This document shows positions 16,779 through 24,976 of a DNA stretch of 64,000 nucleotides, one piece after another; position 1 is the stretch's first letter; each line of letters starts with the position of its first letter. The stretch spans positions 620,001 to 684,000 of the forward strand of contig AP009389.1 of assembly GCA_000010565.1 (NCBI GenBank). The letters run 5' to 3'. A program made the translations under genes and the position numbers. Below the pieces are notes generated by a model that was given only the letters and a program-made list of their open reading frames with translations, searched no databases and had not been told where the DNA came from. Source of the stretch: Pelotomaculum thermopropionicum SI. GTDB taxonomy: Bacteria; Bacillota; Desulfotomaculia; Desulfotomaculales; Pelotomaculaceae.

Positions 16779-17951
16779 CTATCCCTGGATTGCTCCGAAG
16801 ATCATCCCTGCGAACGTGGACAGTATAATAACAAGCGAAATAAAAACCAGCGTCTTTTTGGTTCCCAGGATCTTACCGATTACAATCATGCTCGGCAGGC
16901 TCAGCGCCGGGCCGGCCAGCAGCAGGGCAAGCGCCGGCCCCCTGCCCATGCCGCTGCCCAGCAGGCCCTGCAGAATGGGCACTTCGGTTAAAGTGGCGAA
17001 GTACATGAAGGCGCCTGCAACGGCAGCAATAAGGTTGGCGCTGAATGAGTTGCCGCCTACCAGAGCAGAAATATGTTTTGCCGGGATAATTCCGGCGTCG
17101 GCATCCGGCCTGCCCATTAAGAAACCGGCTGCCAGCACGCCACCCAGGAGCAGGGGGAAGATCTGCTTGGCAAAGTTCCAGGTAGATTCTACCCAGGCTG
17201 CCATTTCTTCTTTATTAAACCAAATTATTAGTATTACCGCCAGTACGGCCAGAAAGAACAACGTCAGGTACCAGTGCACCTGGTAAACTGCGTTGAAAAA
17301 GCCTACCGGTTGCGGAGGTTTTCCCCAGGCTGCGAAGATGAGGATGAGCACCATCGTTGCAAAATACACCGCGTACTGCCACAAAGCCCGCCTGTCTTCC
17401 GGGGGCGGCGGCAGGCTCAGCGCTGCTGCTTTTTTTTCTCTTTCTTCTTTTAAGAAGAACAAGTGCATTAAAAGCCCTATAATTATTGAGAAAAATACCG
17501 CTCCAACCGCCCGTGCCACACCCAGTTCAAATCCCAGTACGCGGGCGGTGAGGATGATGGCCAGAACGTTTATAGCCGGGCCGGAGTACAAAAAAGCCAC
17601 GGCCGGCCCGATGCCCGCGCCGCGCTTGTAAATTCCGGCAAAAAGGGGCAGAACAGTACAGGAACATACCGCAAGTACCGTGCCGGACACCGAGGCCACG
17701 CTGTAGGAGAGAATTTTGTTGGCCCCTGCCCCGAAATATTTTAACACCGACGCCTGCGACACGAAAACCGCAATGGCCCCGGCGATAAAGAAGGCCGGCA
17801 CCAGGCAGGTCAGCACGTGCTTCTGGGCGTAGTCCTGGAGCATGTAGAAGGCTTCCAGTATGGCCGACTGCACCCGCGGATTTTGGAGCGGGAGATAAAA
17901 GGCTATAAGGAATATACCTAGCAATATAAAAAATTTGTCGCGTTCCTTCAT
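16779..17951 (-). CDS. YraQ/UPF0718-type permease
   Basis: 390 residues with about ten membrane segments. Family hallmarks are the paired motifs LAVCSCTVLPLFAGIYKRG with YSGPAINVLAI in the first half, and ILQGLLGSGMGRGPALALLLAGPALSLPS in the second. Such permeases often sit with ArsR regulators, small thioredoxins and DGC proteins, as here, and have been linked to efflux of metalloid or thiol compounds; the substrate is not established. The gene is read leftward together with the DGC and thioredoxin genes. Confidence 0.85.
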   Translation of the reverse strand: MKERDKFFILLGIFLIAFYLPLQNPRVQSAILEAFYMLQDYAQKHVLTCLVPAFFIAGAIAVFVSQASVLKYFGAGANKILSYSVASVSGTVLAVCSCTVLPLFAGIYKRGAGIGPAVAFLYSGPAINVLAIILTARVLGFELGVARAVGAVFFSIIIGLLMHLFFLKEEREKKAAALSLPPPPEDRRALWQYAVYFATMVLILIFAAWGKPPQPVGFFNAVYQVHWYLTLFFLAVLAVILIIWFNKEEMAAWVESTWNFAKQIFPLLLGGVLAAGFLMGRPDADAGIIPAKHISALVGGNSFSANLIAAVAGAFMYFATLTEVPILQGLLGSGMGRGPALALLLAGPALSLPSMIVIGKILGTKKTLVFISLVIILSTFAGMIFGAIQG

Positions 17952-18010
17952 GAAAAGCCCTCTTTCTATGAGGCAGCATACATGCGGCCTTTGGTTTTTG
18001 TGTCCGGAAT

Positions 18011-18374
18011 TTACTTCAACTGCCTTTTAATTTCGTTGCAGACCTTGGCAATATCTTCCTCATGCAGTTGGAAGCTGCCTTCTTTTTTGATACCCAGTCC
18101 GGTGACTACTATGTGCACGTCTACAGGCAATTCTGCGTGCTCAAAAATCTTTTTGACGCATGACACCGGGCAACCGTCTATAACTACCAGGCGGTTGCCT
18201 TTTGACGACTCTATGAAACTCTCTATATGCCCGCCGACACCGGCCAAACAGTACATTTTGCCGGTCTTATCTTTGGTTAGTGCTATTGCTGCCGTTGGCT
18301 ATTTGCCCCACGTTGGAGCCGCCGGAGCAGGAAAAGAAAAGAACGGGCGCTGCCGTGCAGGTACAGTTTTCCAT
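18011..18374 (-). pseudogene. DGC-domain (putative zinc-binding) protein, frameshifted
   Basis: The 3' frame encodes KMYCLAGVGGHIESFIES and VIDGCPVSCVKKIFEHA, the DGC-domain core. The missing N-terminus is found upstream in another frame: ATG at 18374 gives MENCTCTAAPVLFFSCSGGSNVGQIAN and then runs into a stop. Continuity returns in the second frame at AAIALTKDKTGKMYC. A net loss of two bases around 18293-18297 explains the break. Either the gene is disrupted or this is a sequencing error. It lies between the permease and thioredoxin genes. Confidence 0.75.
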
Positions 18375-18405
18375 ATTGTAAACTACCCCCGGTTAAGTTC
18401 TTAAT

Positions 18406-18645
18406 TTAAATCTCTTGTTGGATATATTTCTTTATATCTTCTTTCCCCGGTACCTTTCCGGTCACTTTGACCTTGCCGTTGATTATCAGACCTGGTGTCA
18501 GCATCACGCCAGCTTCGATTATCTCGTCCAGCTTTTCTACTTTTTTTACGTCGGCGCTTACACCCATTTCCTCGACCGTTTCGGTTACTGCCTTGTACAG
18601 GGCCTTGCATTTCGGACAGCCCGGCCCCAGGATTTTAATTTCCAA
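18406..18645 (-). CDS. Small thioredoxin-like redox protein (MTH895/TM0996 type)
   Basis: 79 residues with a thioredoxin fold: active-site CPKC at residues 10-13 (LGPGCPKCKALYKA), the cis-Pro loop as TPGLIING and a C-terminal helix. An AAGGGGGTGG ribosome site precedes the ATG. Proteins of this type commonly accompany UPF0718 permeases and ArsR regulators and are thought to reduce disulfides or metalloids. It is the first gene of the leftward thioredoxin-DGC-permease group. Confidence 0.85.
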   Translation of the reverse strand: MEIKILGPGCPKCKALYKAVTETVEEMGVSADVKKVEKLDEIIEAGVMLTPGLIINGKVKVTGKVPGKEDIKKYIQQEI

Positions 18646-19101
18646 AGAAAGCCACCCCCTTTAATATTAATTAACCATATTATAATATTGTAATTTATTA
18701 AAATATAACCCGGAACTTATGCCCTGTCAAGTGATTTTTCCGATTAACAATTTGAATGTTGGAATATAAGTTATTGATTTGGAGATCTATTCATTATATT
18801 ATAATAGCAACATATAGTAATTTTATTTAATTATTTTATTTAAATTATTTTATATGATTTTTATATAAATCCGGTAATGTTATGGCTACTGTTATGTAAA
18901 ATTCATTGCCCAATTACTCAAGGTTAGGTTAAAGCTCCAGGAAGACTGTTCGGCGATAGGGAAATTGAAAAAAATTATTGAGAAAAAATTTTTATTGAAG
19001 TTAAAATTTAGCGGTACGGTTTTTGCATAGATTTAAGTATGTAAATGTGTCAAAGCTTTATACCGGACTGAGACACCATTGTAAAGGAGGTGCTGTTATG
19101 C
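18646..19101. promoter_or_regulatory. AT-rich divergent control region between the thioredoxin gene and arsR
   Basis: About 450 bases without a gene, strikingly richer in A+T than its surroundings, with several overlapping dyads built of TATAATATT-like and TTTATTTAAAT-like elements. It should hold the promoters of both divergent groups and ArsR-type operators. No single operator can be fixed by eye. Confidence 0.5.
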
Positions 19102-19464
19102 ATGACTGACGTTTTAAAGGCGCTGTCCGACCCGCACCGGCAGAGCATCTTAAAAATGCTGGCCCATCAGGAAATGGGCGCGTGTGAGATCATTCACTCC
19201 ATCGGGCTGTCCCAGCCCGCCGTATCGCACCATTTGAAAATACTGAGGCAGGCCAGGCTGATAACCAGTCAAAAGCAGGGGAAAATGGTGTTTTATTCTC
19301 TTAACAAAAGCGGCCTGAAAAATTTTTTCAACCAGATCAACTGTTTTTTACATGAGCTTTCCTGCTTTAACGATGCAATGCCGAGGCCTTCACAGTTAAG
19401 GCAGAACCCGGACCTGTGCGAATCTTTAGGATTTAAAGCGGAGGTATGTGAAAAAGAAGTATGA
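19102..19464 (+). CDS. arsR: ArsR-family arsenite-type repressor
   Basis: 120 residues from the ATG at 19102, 11 bases after AAAGGAGG; codons before it fall inside the site. Winged helix: TDVLKALSDPHRQSILKML, GACEIIHSIGLSQPAVSHHLK, and the wing ITSQKQGKMVFYSL. Cysteines at GACEII, in the NCFLHELSCF helix and in the C-terminal tail (DLCESLG, EVCEKEV) could form an As(III) site. The ACR3 pump gene follows 41 bases downstream, which supports the arsenic role. Confidence 0.88.
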   Translation: MTDVLKALSDPHRQSILKMLAHQEMGACEIIHSIGLSQPAVSHHLKILRQARLITSQKQGKMVFYSLNKSGLKNFFNQINCFLHELSCFNDAMPRPSQLRQNPDLCESLGFKAEVCEKEV

Positions 19465-19505
19465 TCTAAAGAAAAGTATTAAGCAGAAAAGGGGGAAAAG
19501 TTGAT

Positions 19506-20576
19506 ATGCCGGAAAGCACGTCGGCAAAGCTGTCGCTGCTGGACAGGTTTTTGACTTTATGGATTTTCCTGGCCATGTTTTTGGGTGTGGGCCTGGGTTA
19601 TGCAGTTCCTGAGGTGGCCAACCTGCTGAACAGGTTCCAGGTTGGCACCACTTCGATACCCATTGCCATCGGGTTGATCGTTATGATGTACCCGCCTTTG
19701 GCCAAAGTTAAGTACGAGGAAATCGGGAAGGTGTTCAAAAACGGCAGGGTGCTGTCCCTTTCTCTTGTTCAGAACTGGATCATCGGTCCGATCCTGATGT
19801 TTTTTCTGGCGATAATTTTTTTGCAGAAATATCCCGAATATATGGCGGGGCTTATCATCATCGGCCTGGCCCGCTGCATTGCCATGGTAATCGTCTGGAA
19901 CTCCCTGGCCAAAGGGGATTCGGAATATGCAGCGGCGCTGGTTGCCTTGAATTCCATCTTCCAGGTGCTGTTCTTTTCGGTATATGCGTATTTTTTCGTT
20001 ACCCTGGCGCCTCAGTGGCTGGGCATAAAGTCTATGGAAGTGCACGTTTCCATGGCCGAAGTAGCCAAGAGCGTGGCGATCTACCTGGGTATTCCCTTTG
20101 CCGGCGGGGTGATCACCAGGTTTTCCCTGATCCCGGCCATGGGCAGGGACTGGTACGAGAAGAAGTTCATTCCCAAAATCAGTCCCCTTGCCCTCATCGC
20201 CCTCTTATTTACCATTGTGGTTATGTTCTCTTTAAAGGGCAACTACATCATAAACCTTCCGCTCGACGTGGTCAGAATAGCCGTTCCCTTGCTGGCTTAC
20301 TTTATCATAATGTTCTTCATATCCTTTTTCTTAAGCAAGCAGCTTGGGGTAAATTACGAGCAGTCAGCTACGCTGGCCTTTACGGCCGCCAGCAATAACT
20401 TTGAACTGGCCATTGCCGTGGCCGTGGCAGTATTCGGCATAAATTCCGGCCAGGCTTTTGCCGCCGTGATCGGTCCCCTTATTGAGGTGCCGGTGATGAT
20501 CGGCCTGGTCAACGTAGCCCTGGCGCTTAAGCAAAAGTATTTTGCTTCTCCTCCCCTGGGGGCGGGAAACATATAG
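19506..20576 (+). CDS. acr3: ACR3-family arsenite efflux permease
   Basis: 356 residues with ten predicted membrane helices and the ACR3 hallmarks: [18 protein letters not shown], the essential cysteine in [19 protein letters not shown] and, late in the protein, [22 protein letters not shown]. It exports As(OH)3 or arsenite. It pairs with the preceding ArsR. No arsenate reductase gene (arsC) is seen; the small thioredoxin upstream is not of that family. Confidence 0.95.
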   Translation: MPESTSAKLSLLDRFLTLWIFLAMFLGVGLGYAVPEVANLLNRFQVGTTSIPIAIGLIVMMYPPLAKVKYEEIGKVFKNGRVLSLSLVQNWIIGPILMFFLAIIFLQKYPEYMAGLIIIGLARCIAMVIVWNSLAKGDSEYAAALVALNSIFQVLFFSVYAYFFVTLAPQWLGIKSMEVHVSMAEVAKSVAIYLGIPFAGGVITRFSLIPAMGRDWYEKKFIPKISPLALIALLFTIVVMFSLKGNYIINLPLDVVRIAVPLLAYFIIMFFISFFLSKQLGVNYEQSATLAFTAASNNFELAIAVAVAVFGINSGQAFAAVIGPLIEVPVMIGLVNVALALKQKYFASPPLGAGNI

Positions 20577-20591
20577 CACCGGCCCGGACAC

Positions 20592-20632
20592 GAAGCGTGG
20601 GGAAGCATGTCTCCCACGCTTCTTCATATTTT
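20592..20632 (+). terminator. Intrinsic terminator of the ars genes
   Basis: A perfect 10-bp stem (GAAGCGTGGG/CCCACGCTTC) with an 11-base loop is followed by a T-rich tail. Confidence 0.8.
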
Positions 20633-20634
20633 CT

Positions 20635-20866
20635 ATTGTCTTTTCGGCGGAATTAATCACGAATGGCTTTTTGACCGGGGACAGCGTCCGGGAATTGATC
20701 GGGCTGGGACTGGATGTTCTGTTCACTTCTTTCGACAGCCCCGAAAAGGAGGAGTATAATGAAATACGGCAGGGAGGCTGTTTTGACAGCGTATACGGCA
20801 GCGCTGGGGGAAACAGCCCCTTCCTGTGCTGAGTGCCTGTGGTCGAGAAGGATTATTGTCTGCCCT
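20635..20866 (+). pseudogene. Remnant of a radical SAM enzyme gene
   Basis: Directly after the ars terminator, one frame reads ELITNGFLTGDSVRELIGLG, then LDVLFTSFDSPEKEEYNEIR and GGCFDSV. This is the ITNG...L..LGLD...S.DS....YN.IR.GG.F pattern of radical SAM barrels. A second frame soon after reads SCAECLWSRRIIVCPD, like a C-terminal cluster-binding tail. The start, the CxxxCxxC motif and much of the core are absent, and the frames do not connect. A decayed gene is the simplest reading. Confidence 0.6.
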
Positions 20867-21063
20867 GATTAATAGGATTATAATAAATATAAAATTGCAC
20901 GGCCTGCGGTGATTTTTTAAGAATATTGCAGCTTTCTTTTTAATACCGGGGCCTGGCTTAACTTTTTATTGACAATGTTCAAACTTTTCAGATATCCTAT
21001 TTTAAAAGCCGGAAACGTAGAACCGGGTGTTATTTTTAAAGATTGGGGGAGGGAAATATAAGA

Positions 21064-22011
21064 ATGTCTGCGAAGGTATGTGACCTGGGCAACGGCATTT
21101 ATATGGTCGATGTGTTCGACCAGGAGCCTGAAAGGACTTCCTGCTATATTGTCGCGGCAGAAAAGCCGGCCGTAATTGAAACGGGCGCCACGCCGGGCAT
21201 CGGCCACCTGAAAGCTTCCCTGCGGGAACTGGGAATACCGCCGGAAAAGGTTGAGTACATAATCGTCACCCACATTCACCTGGATCATTCGGGCGGGGCC
21301 GGGGCGCTGGCCCGCGATCTGCCTAACGCCCGGGTGTTTGCCCACCCCAGGGGGGCCAAGCACCTTATCGATCCGTCCAGGCTCGCGGCAGGGGCCAGGT
21401 CGATTTACGGGGAGCGCTTCGATACCCTGTTTGGCGAAATAGTGCCGGTCCCCGCAGAGCGGGTGCACACGCCGGAGGACGGTGAAACGCTGGATCTGGG
21501 CGGGGGCAGGGTGCTTACTTTTTACCATACGCCGGGACACGCGCGCCACCATTTTGTCGTCTACGACCCGGCCAGCCGGGGGATATTCGGCGGTGATGCG
21601 GCCGGTATCCGTTTTTATGCTTTAAGCAGGCTTGCAGGTTACGATTTTACCCTTCCTTCGACCCCTCCGTCGGAATTCGATCCGCAGGCTACCATTGAAA
21701 CGCTGGACCGGCTGAAAGACCTGGACCTGGAAAATATTTATTTTACCCACTACGGGAAGGCGGCGGGAGCGTCCGCCATCCTGGAGCGCAACAGGAAACT
21801 GACCGGTGTTTTTGAGGCCACAGGCCGGCAGGTGCTTGAGTCCGGCGGCGGCGTTAAGGAAATTGAAGAAGCCCTGTGGGATCTGGTAATGAAAGAACTG
21901 GAGCAAAACGGCGTTGCTGCCGGCAGGGAGCACCCGGCGGTGAAATTTCTGGCGCTGGACATGGAGCTGAACGCTGCCGGAATAGCTCAGTACCTTGAAA
22001 GGAAGAAATAG
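21064..22011 (+). CDS. Metallo-beta-lactamase-fold hydrolase
   Basis: 315 residues from the ATG at 21064; the TTG at 21043 lies within the GGGGGAGGG ribosome site. The metal motif is THIHLDHSGGAGAL (HxHxDH), with later ligands in TPGHARHH and GGDAAG and a final THYGK histidine. These fit a glyoxalase II-like or related MBL hydrolase. The C-terminal 80 residues form a helical extension. Monocistronic; substrate unknown. Confidence 0.85.
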   Translation: MSAKVCDLGNGIYMVDVFDQEPERTSCYIVAAEKPAVIETGATPGIGHLKASLRELGIPPEKVEYIIVTHIHLDHSGGAGALARDLPNARVFAHPRGAKHLIDPSRLAAGARSIYGERFDTLFGEIVPVPAERVHTPEDGETLDLGGGRVLTFYHTPGHARHHFVVYDPASRGIFGGDAAGIRFYALSRLAGYDFTLPSTPPSEFDPQATIETLDRLKDLDLENIYFTHYGKAAGASAILERNRKLTGVFEATGRQVLESGGGVKEIEEALWDLVMKELEQNGVAAGREHPAVKFLALDMELNAAGIAQYLERKK

Positions 22012-22018
22012 CAAAAAA

Positions 22019-22050
22019 GCCGGCCCGTGTCTTGCGGGCCGGCAAATTTA
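22019..22050 (+). terminator. Intrinsic terminator of the MBL hydrolase gene
   Basis: A 9-bp GC stem (GCCGGCCCG/CGGGCCGGC) with a 7-base loop is followed by AAATTTA. An A tract precedes it, so it may work both ways. Confidence 0.7.
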
Positions 22051-22216
22051 GTAAGCGTTTTTGGAAAAGCCTGCGACCGGGGGAAGGTTCTGGCATTAAA
22101 AATGCAAATAACCTATTTAAAAAAGTTTATATTGTTAGCAGAGGATTATTGTAATATTATAAAATTAAGAAAATTTATTCTTTTTTATTATGTTTTAAGG
22201 GCAGGGGGAAAAGTTT

Positions 22217-23554
22217 GTGAGAAATTTATACGACATAGCCGTGGGGATAGCCTTCAGGTGGGCGGCGGTTCAACTGGCAGCGGTTGCCGTAGTTTTGCTC
22301 CTGGTCCCCGTTTTGTGGGGAGGGATAGCGCTTATGGTTCTGGCCAGCGCCCTGAGCACTTACATGGTGGTTGATTATATTCAGAAACACAAGGGCGTTA
22401 AGGTGAAGCTGGACGATCACCCCATCGACCCGACCCTGCAGATAGCCAACGAAACCCTTCCTTTTATGCGGCGGGGCTTGAACGAAGAAACGGCCCAGAA
22501 GATTGCGGAAATTATCCTTAAAATAAGCGACGTTTCGGCCGTGGCCATAACCGACAGGGAGAAAGTGCTGGCCTATATCGGTGAGGGCTCGGACCACCAT
22601 AAGGCGGGAGGGCCTATTATCACTTACGCTACCAAGCAAGCCCTGGAGACCGGGGAACTGATAATAATAAAAGACAAGAAAGGTCTTAACTGCCCGGAGA
22701 AGAACTGCTCCCTGCAGGCGGCCGTTATTGCGCCTTTGAAGTGCAAGGGCGAGGTGGCGGGCACGGTTAAGCTGTACCAGACCAGCCAGGGCGACCTGCA
22801 GCCTGCCGTGGTTAAGCTTACCGTTGCCGTGGCGCAGCTTTTGGGCCTGCAAATGGAGCTGGCGGAACTCGACCGGCAGGCCCAACTGGTTACCAAGGCC
22901 GAACTGGAGGCTCTGCACGCCCAGATCAACCCGCACTTTTTGTTTAACACCCTGAATACCATAATAACCTACAGCCGGACCCACCCGGAAACGGCGCGCA
23001 GGCTTTTGATCCGCCTGGCCGCCTTCTTCCGCCAGGCCTTGAAGAGGCACGGCCATTTTAACACCCTGAGGGAAGAAATAGAATACGTAAATACCTACCT
23101 CATCCTGGAAAAGGCGCGCTTTCGCGAAAAGCTCAGGATTCACCGGGAAATCGACCCGGCCCTGCTCGATTACCATGTGCCCGTCCTGACGTTGCAGCCG
23201 ATTATTGAAAATGCCATCAAGCACGGCATCCAGCCGAAAATGGGCACCGGCACGGTGCAGATTATAGCCAGGCTGTTCAACGGGGAAATGCTTTTTATCA
23301 TTAAAGACGACGGCGTGGGAATAAACAGGGATAAGATGCCCAAGATTTTCCTGCCCTGGTTTGGATCGGGCAACGGGGTGGGTTTGAGCAATGTGCATGA
23401 ACGCCTGAAAAGCCTTTTCGGAGAGGATTACGGCCTCAGGATAGTAAGCGAGGAAGGCAAAGGCACTTCTGTTTACATCAGGGTGCCCCTGAACGCTAAC
23501 ACCACCGAAAGGGGGGGGCAGGCCGGTGAAACTCAAAGCGCTTATTGTGGATGA
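22217..23554 (+). CDS. LytS-type sensor histidine kinase
   Basis: 445 residues with a GTG start behind GGGGGAA. Two membrane helices lie within the first 60 residues. A GAF-like sensor domain follows (about 90-220, with NCPEKNCSLQAAVIAPL). Next come the His_kinase segment ALHAQINPHFLFNTLNT with the phosphoacceptor His of the LytS family, and an ATPase domain (QPIIENAIKHGI, DDGVGI, GNGVGLSNVHERL). It overlaps the response-regulator gene by 29 bases. The signal is unknown; the cysteines in the GAF segment might bind a cluster or sense redox state. Confidence 0.9.
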   Translation: MRNLYDIAVGIAFRWAAVQLAAVAVVLLLVPVLWGGIALMVLASALSTYMVVDYIQKHKGVKVKLDDHPIDPTLQIANETLPFMRRGLNEETAQKIAEIILKISDVSAVAITDREKVLAYIGEGSDHHKAGGPIITYATKQALETGELIIIKDKKGLNCPEKNCSLQAAVIAPLKCKGEVAGTVKLYQTSQGDLQPAVVKLTVAVAQLLGLQMELAELDRQAQLVTKAELEALHAQINPHFLFNTLNTIITYSRTHPETARRLLIRLAAFFRQALKRHGHFNTLREEIEYVNTYLILEKARFREKLRIHREIDPALLDYHVPVLTLQPIIENAIKHGIQPKMGTGTVQIIARLFNGEMLFIIKDDGVGINRDKMPKIFLPWFGSGNGVGLSNVHERLKSLFGEDYGLRIVSEEGKGTSVYIRVPLNANTTERGGQAGETQSAYCG

Positions 23555-24323
23555 TGAGTACCCTGCCAGGCAGGAGCTGAGATACGCCTTAAGCGGTTTT
23601 GGCAACGTTGAGATTGTGGGGGAGGCAACCAACGCCCAGGAAGCAATGGCCCTGATCAGGGCGCTGGACTACCAGGTGCTTTTTCTGGACATTTCCATGC
23701 CTGGGATGAACGGGCTTGATTTGGGGGCTGCCATACAGGAACTGCCCAGGCGGCCGTATATTATATTTGTCACGGCCTACGACGAGTATGCCGTTTCGGC
23801 TTTTGAAGTGAACGCCGTGGATTATATTTTAAAGCCGGTTGAGCCGAAGCGCTTAAAAAAAGCCCTTGACAAGGTGATCAAGCTGACCCAGGAAGGCGCG
23901 CCCGCCGCCAAGGTGCTGATCACCGGCCAGGAAGGGCCGGCCGTCCGGATAGGGGATGCCAACGGGCAGGCGCCTCAGAGCCAGATTAAAATCGACCGGA
24001 TTCCTGCCGAAAAACAGGGCAAGACCATTCTCGTAACCGGATCCGACATTTTTTACGCCTTTACCGAAAAAGATTACGTTTATTTAAAGACGTACTCCGA
24101 CAAGCTTTTCACCCGTTTTACCCTGAAAGAGCTGGAAGCCCGCCTGAACCCCCAGGTGTTTTTCCGGACCCATCGCTGTTACCTGGTCAACCTGCACAAA
24201 GTGAGGGAAATCGTCCCGTTTTTCAACGGCACATACAACCTGATTGTGGAGGACAAAGAGCGCAGCGAAGTGCCGGTAAGCCGTGCCCAGGCCAAAAAGT
24301 TGAGAAAAATCCTGGGATTTTAA
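23526..24323 (+). CDS. LytTR-type response regulator
   Basis: 265 residues with a GTG start inside the kinase gene. A receiver domain (acidic VDDEYP, phosphoacceptor in LFLDISMPGMNGLDL, TAYDEYA, then KPVEPKRL) is joined by a linker to a C-terminal LytTR DNA-binding domain (YLKTYSDKLFTRFTLKELE, FFRTHRCYLVNL). It partners with the preceding kinase. Such pairs regulate murein hydrolases, holin-like proteins or carboxylate uptake; no obvious target lies next to it. Confidence 0.92.
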   Translation: MKLKALIVDDEYPARQELRYALSGFGNVEIVGEATNAQEAMALIRALDYQVLFLDISMPGMNGLDLGAAIQELPRRPYIIFVTAYDEYAVSAFEVNAVDYILKPVEPKRLKKALDKVIKLTQEGAPAAKVLITGQEGPAVRIGDANGQAPQSQIKIDRIPAEKQGKTILVTGSDIFYAFTEKDYVYLKTYSDKLFTRFTLKELEARLNPQVFFRTHRCYLVNLHKVREIVPFFNGTYNLIVEDKERSEVPVSRAQAKKLRKILGF

Positions 24324-24562
24324 ACAGATCTTTGCATAATAAGGGAGAAAAGGGTTTAAAATAACGTTCGGGTGTTTTACGCGGTGTCGGGTCCGGGCCC
24401 GGCGAAGGGGAGCGTTTTTGCTTTTTGGATTTTCAGTTTTTTTACAACAGAGGATGACATTTGAAGAACCTGCTGCCAAAGTCAAAAAACTTTGAGGGAG
24501 GTTTTTTCTTTTTGCCGGCGAAAAAGTGCAATAACCGGAGCTTTTGTCAGGGGGTGGGGGGG

Positions 24563-24973
24563 GTGTCGCAGCTCTGGCCGTCCGGCGCCGGACTGGCAGG
24601 CATCGGCGCCGACATAATTGAGATTGAAAGAATAAGACGGGCGGCAGAACGAAGCAACTGCCGCTTTCTGGAAAGGGTTTTTACTACTGCCGAAAGGGAT
24701 TATTGCGATGCAAAACGGGACCGGTACGCCTGTTACGCCGCCCGTTTTGCCGCCAAAGAGGCGGTGCTGAAGGCCATGGGCAGGGGCCTTTCCGGCTGCC
24801 GTTGGAGCGATGTTGAGATCAGGCGGGCGGATGAAGGCCGGCCGGAAGTGCACCTGCACGGGAGAGCGGCAGAAATGGCAAAAGAGAGAGGGATCGGGCA
24901 GGTGCTGGTGAGCCTGTCGCACGATAAACGTAGGGCGCTGGCCTTTGCCGTTGCCGTAAGAGAGGAGGCATGA
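24563..24973 (+). CDS. acpS: Holo-[acyl-carrier-protein] synthase
   Basis: 136 residues from a GTG at 24563 behind a G-rich site; the frame is open further upstream, but the family N-terminus (AGIGADIIEIERI) fits this start. Motifs: the Mg-binding Asp in GADIIEIERI and FAAKEAVLKAMG with the catalytic Glu. It transfers phosphopantetheine from CoA to ACP. It is followed closely by the nnr gene, then ald and, farther on, alr, as in many Firmicutes. Confidence 0.93.
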   Translation: MSQLWPSGAGLAGIGADIIEIERIRRAAERSNCRFLERVFTTAERDYCDAKRDRYACYAARFAAKEAVLKAMGRGLSGCRWSDVEIRRADEGRPEVHLHGRAAEMAKERGIGQVLVSLSHDKRRALAFAVAVREEA

Positions 24974-24976
24974 ATT

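Noticed and set aside
22226-23632. Leftward open frame of 468 codons opposite the LytS-type kinase
   Set aside because: Antisense shadow of a clear histidine kinase gene, with no motif or ribosome site.
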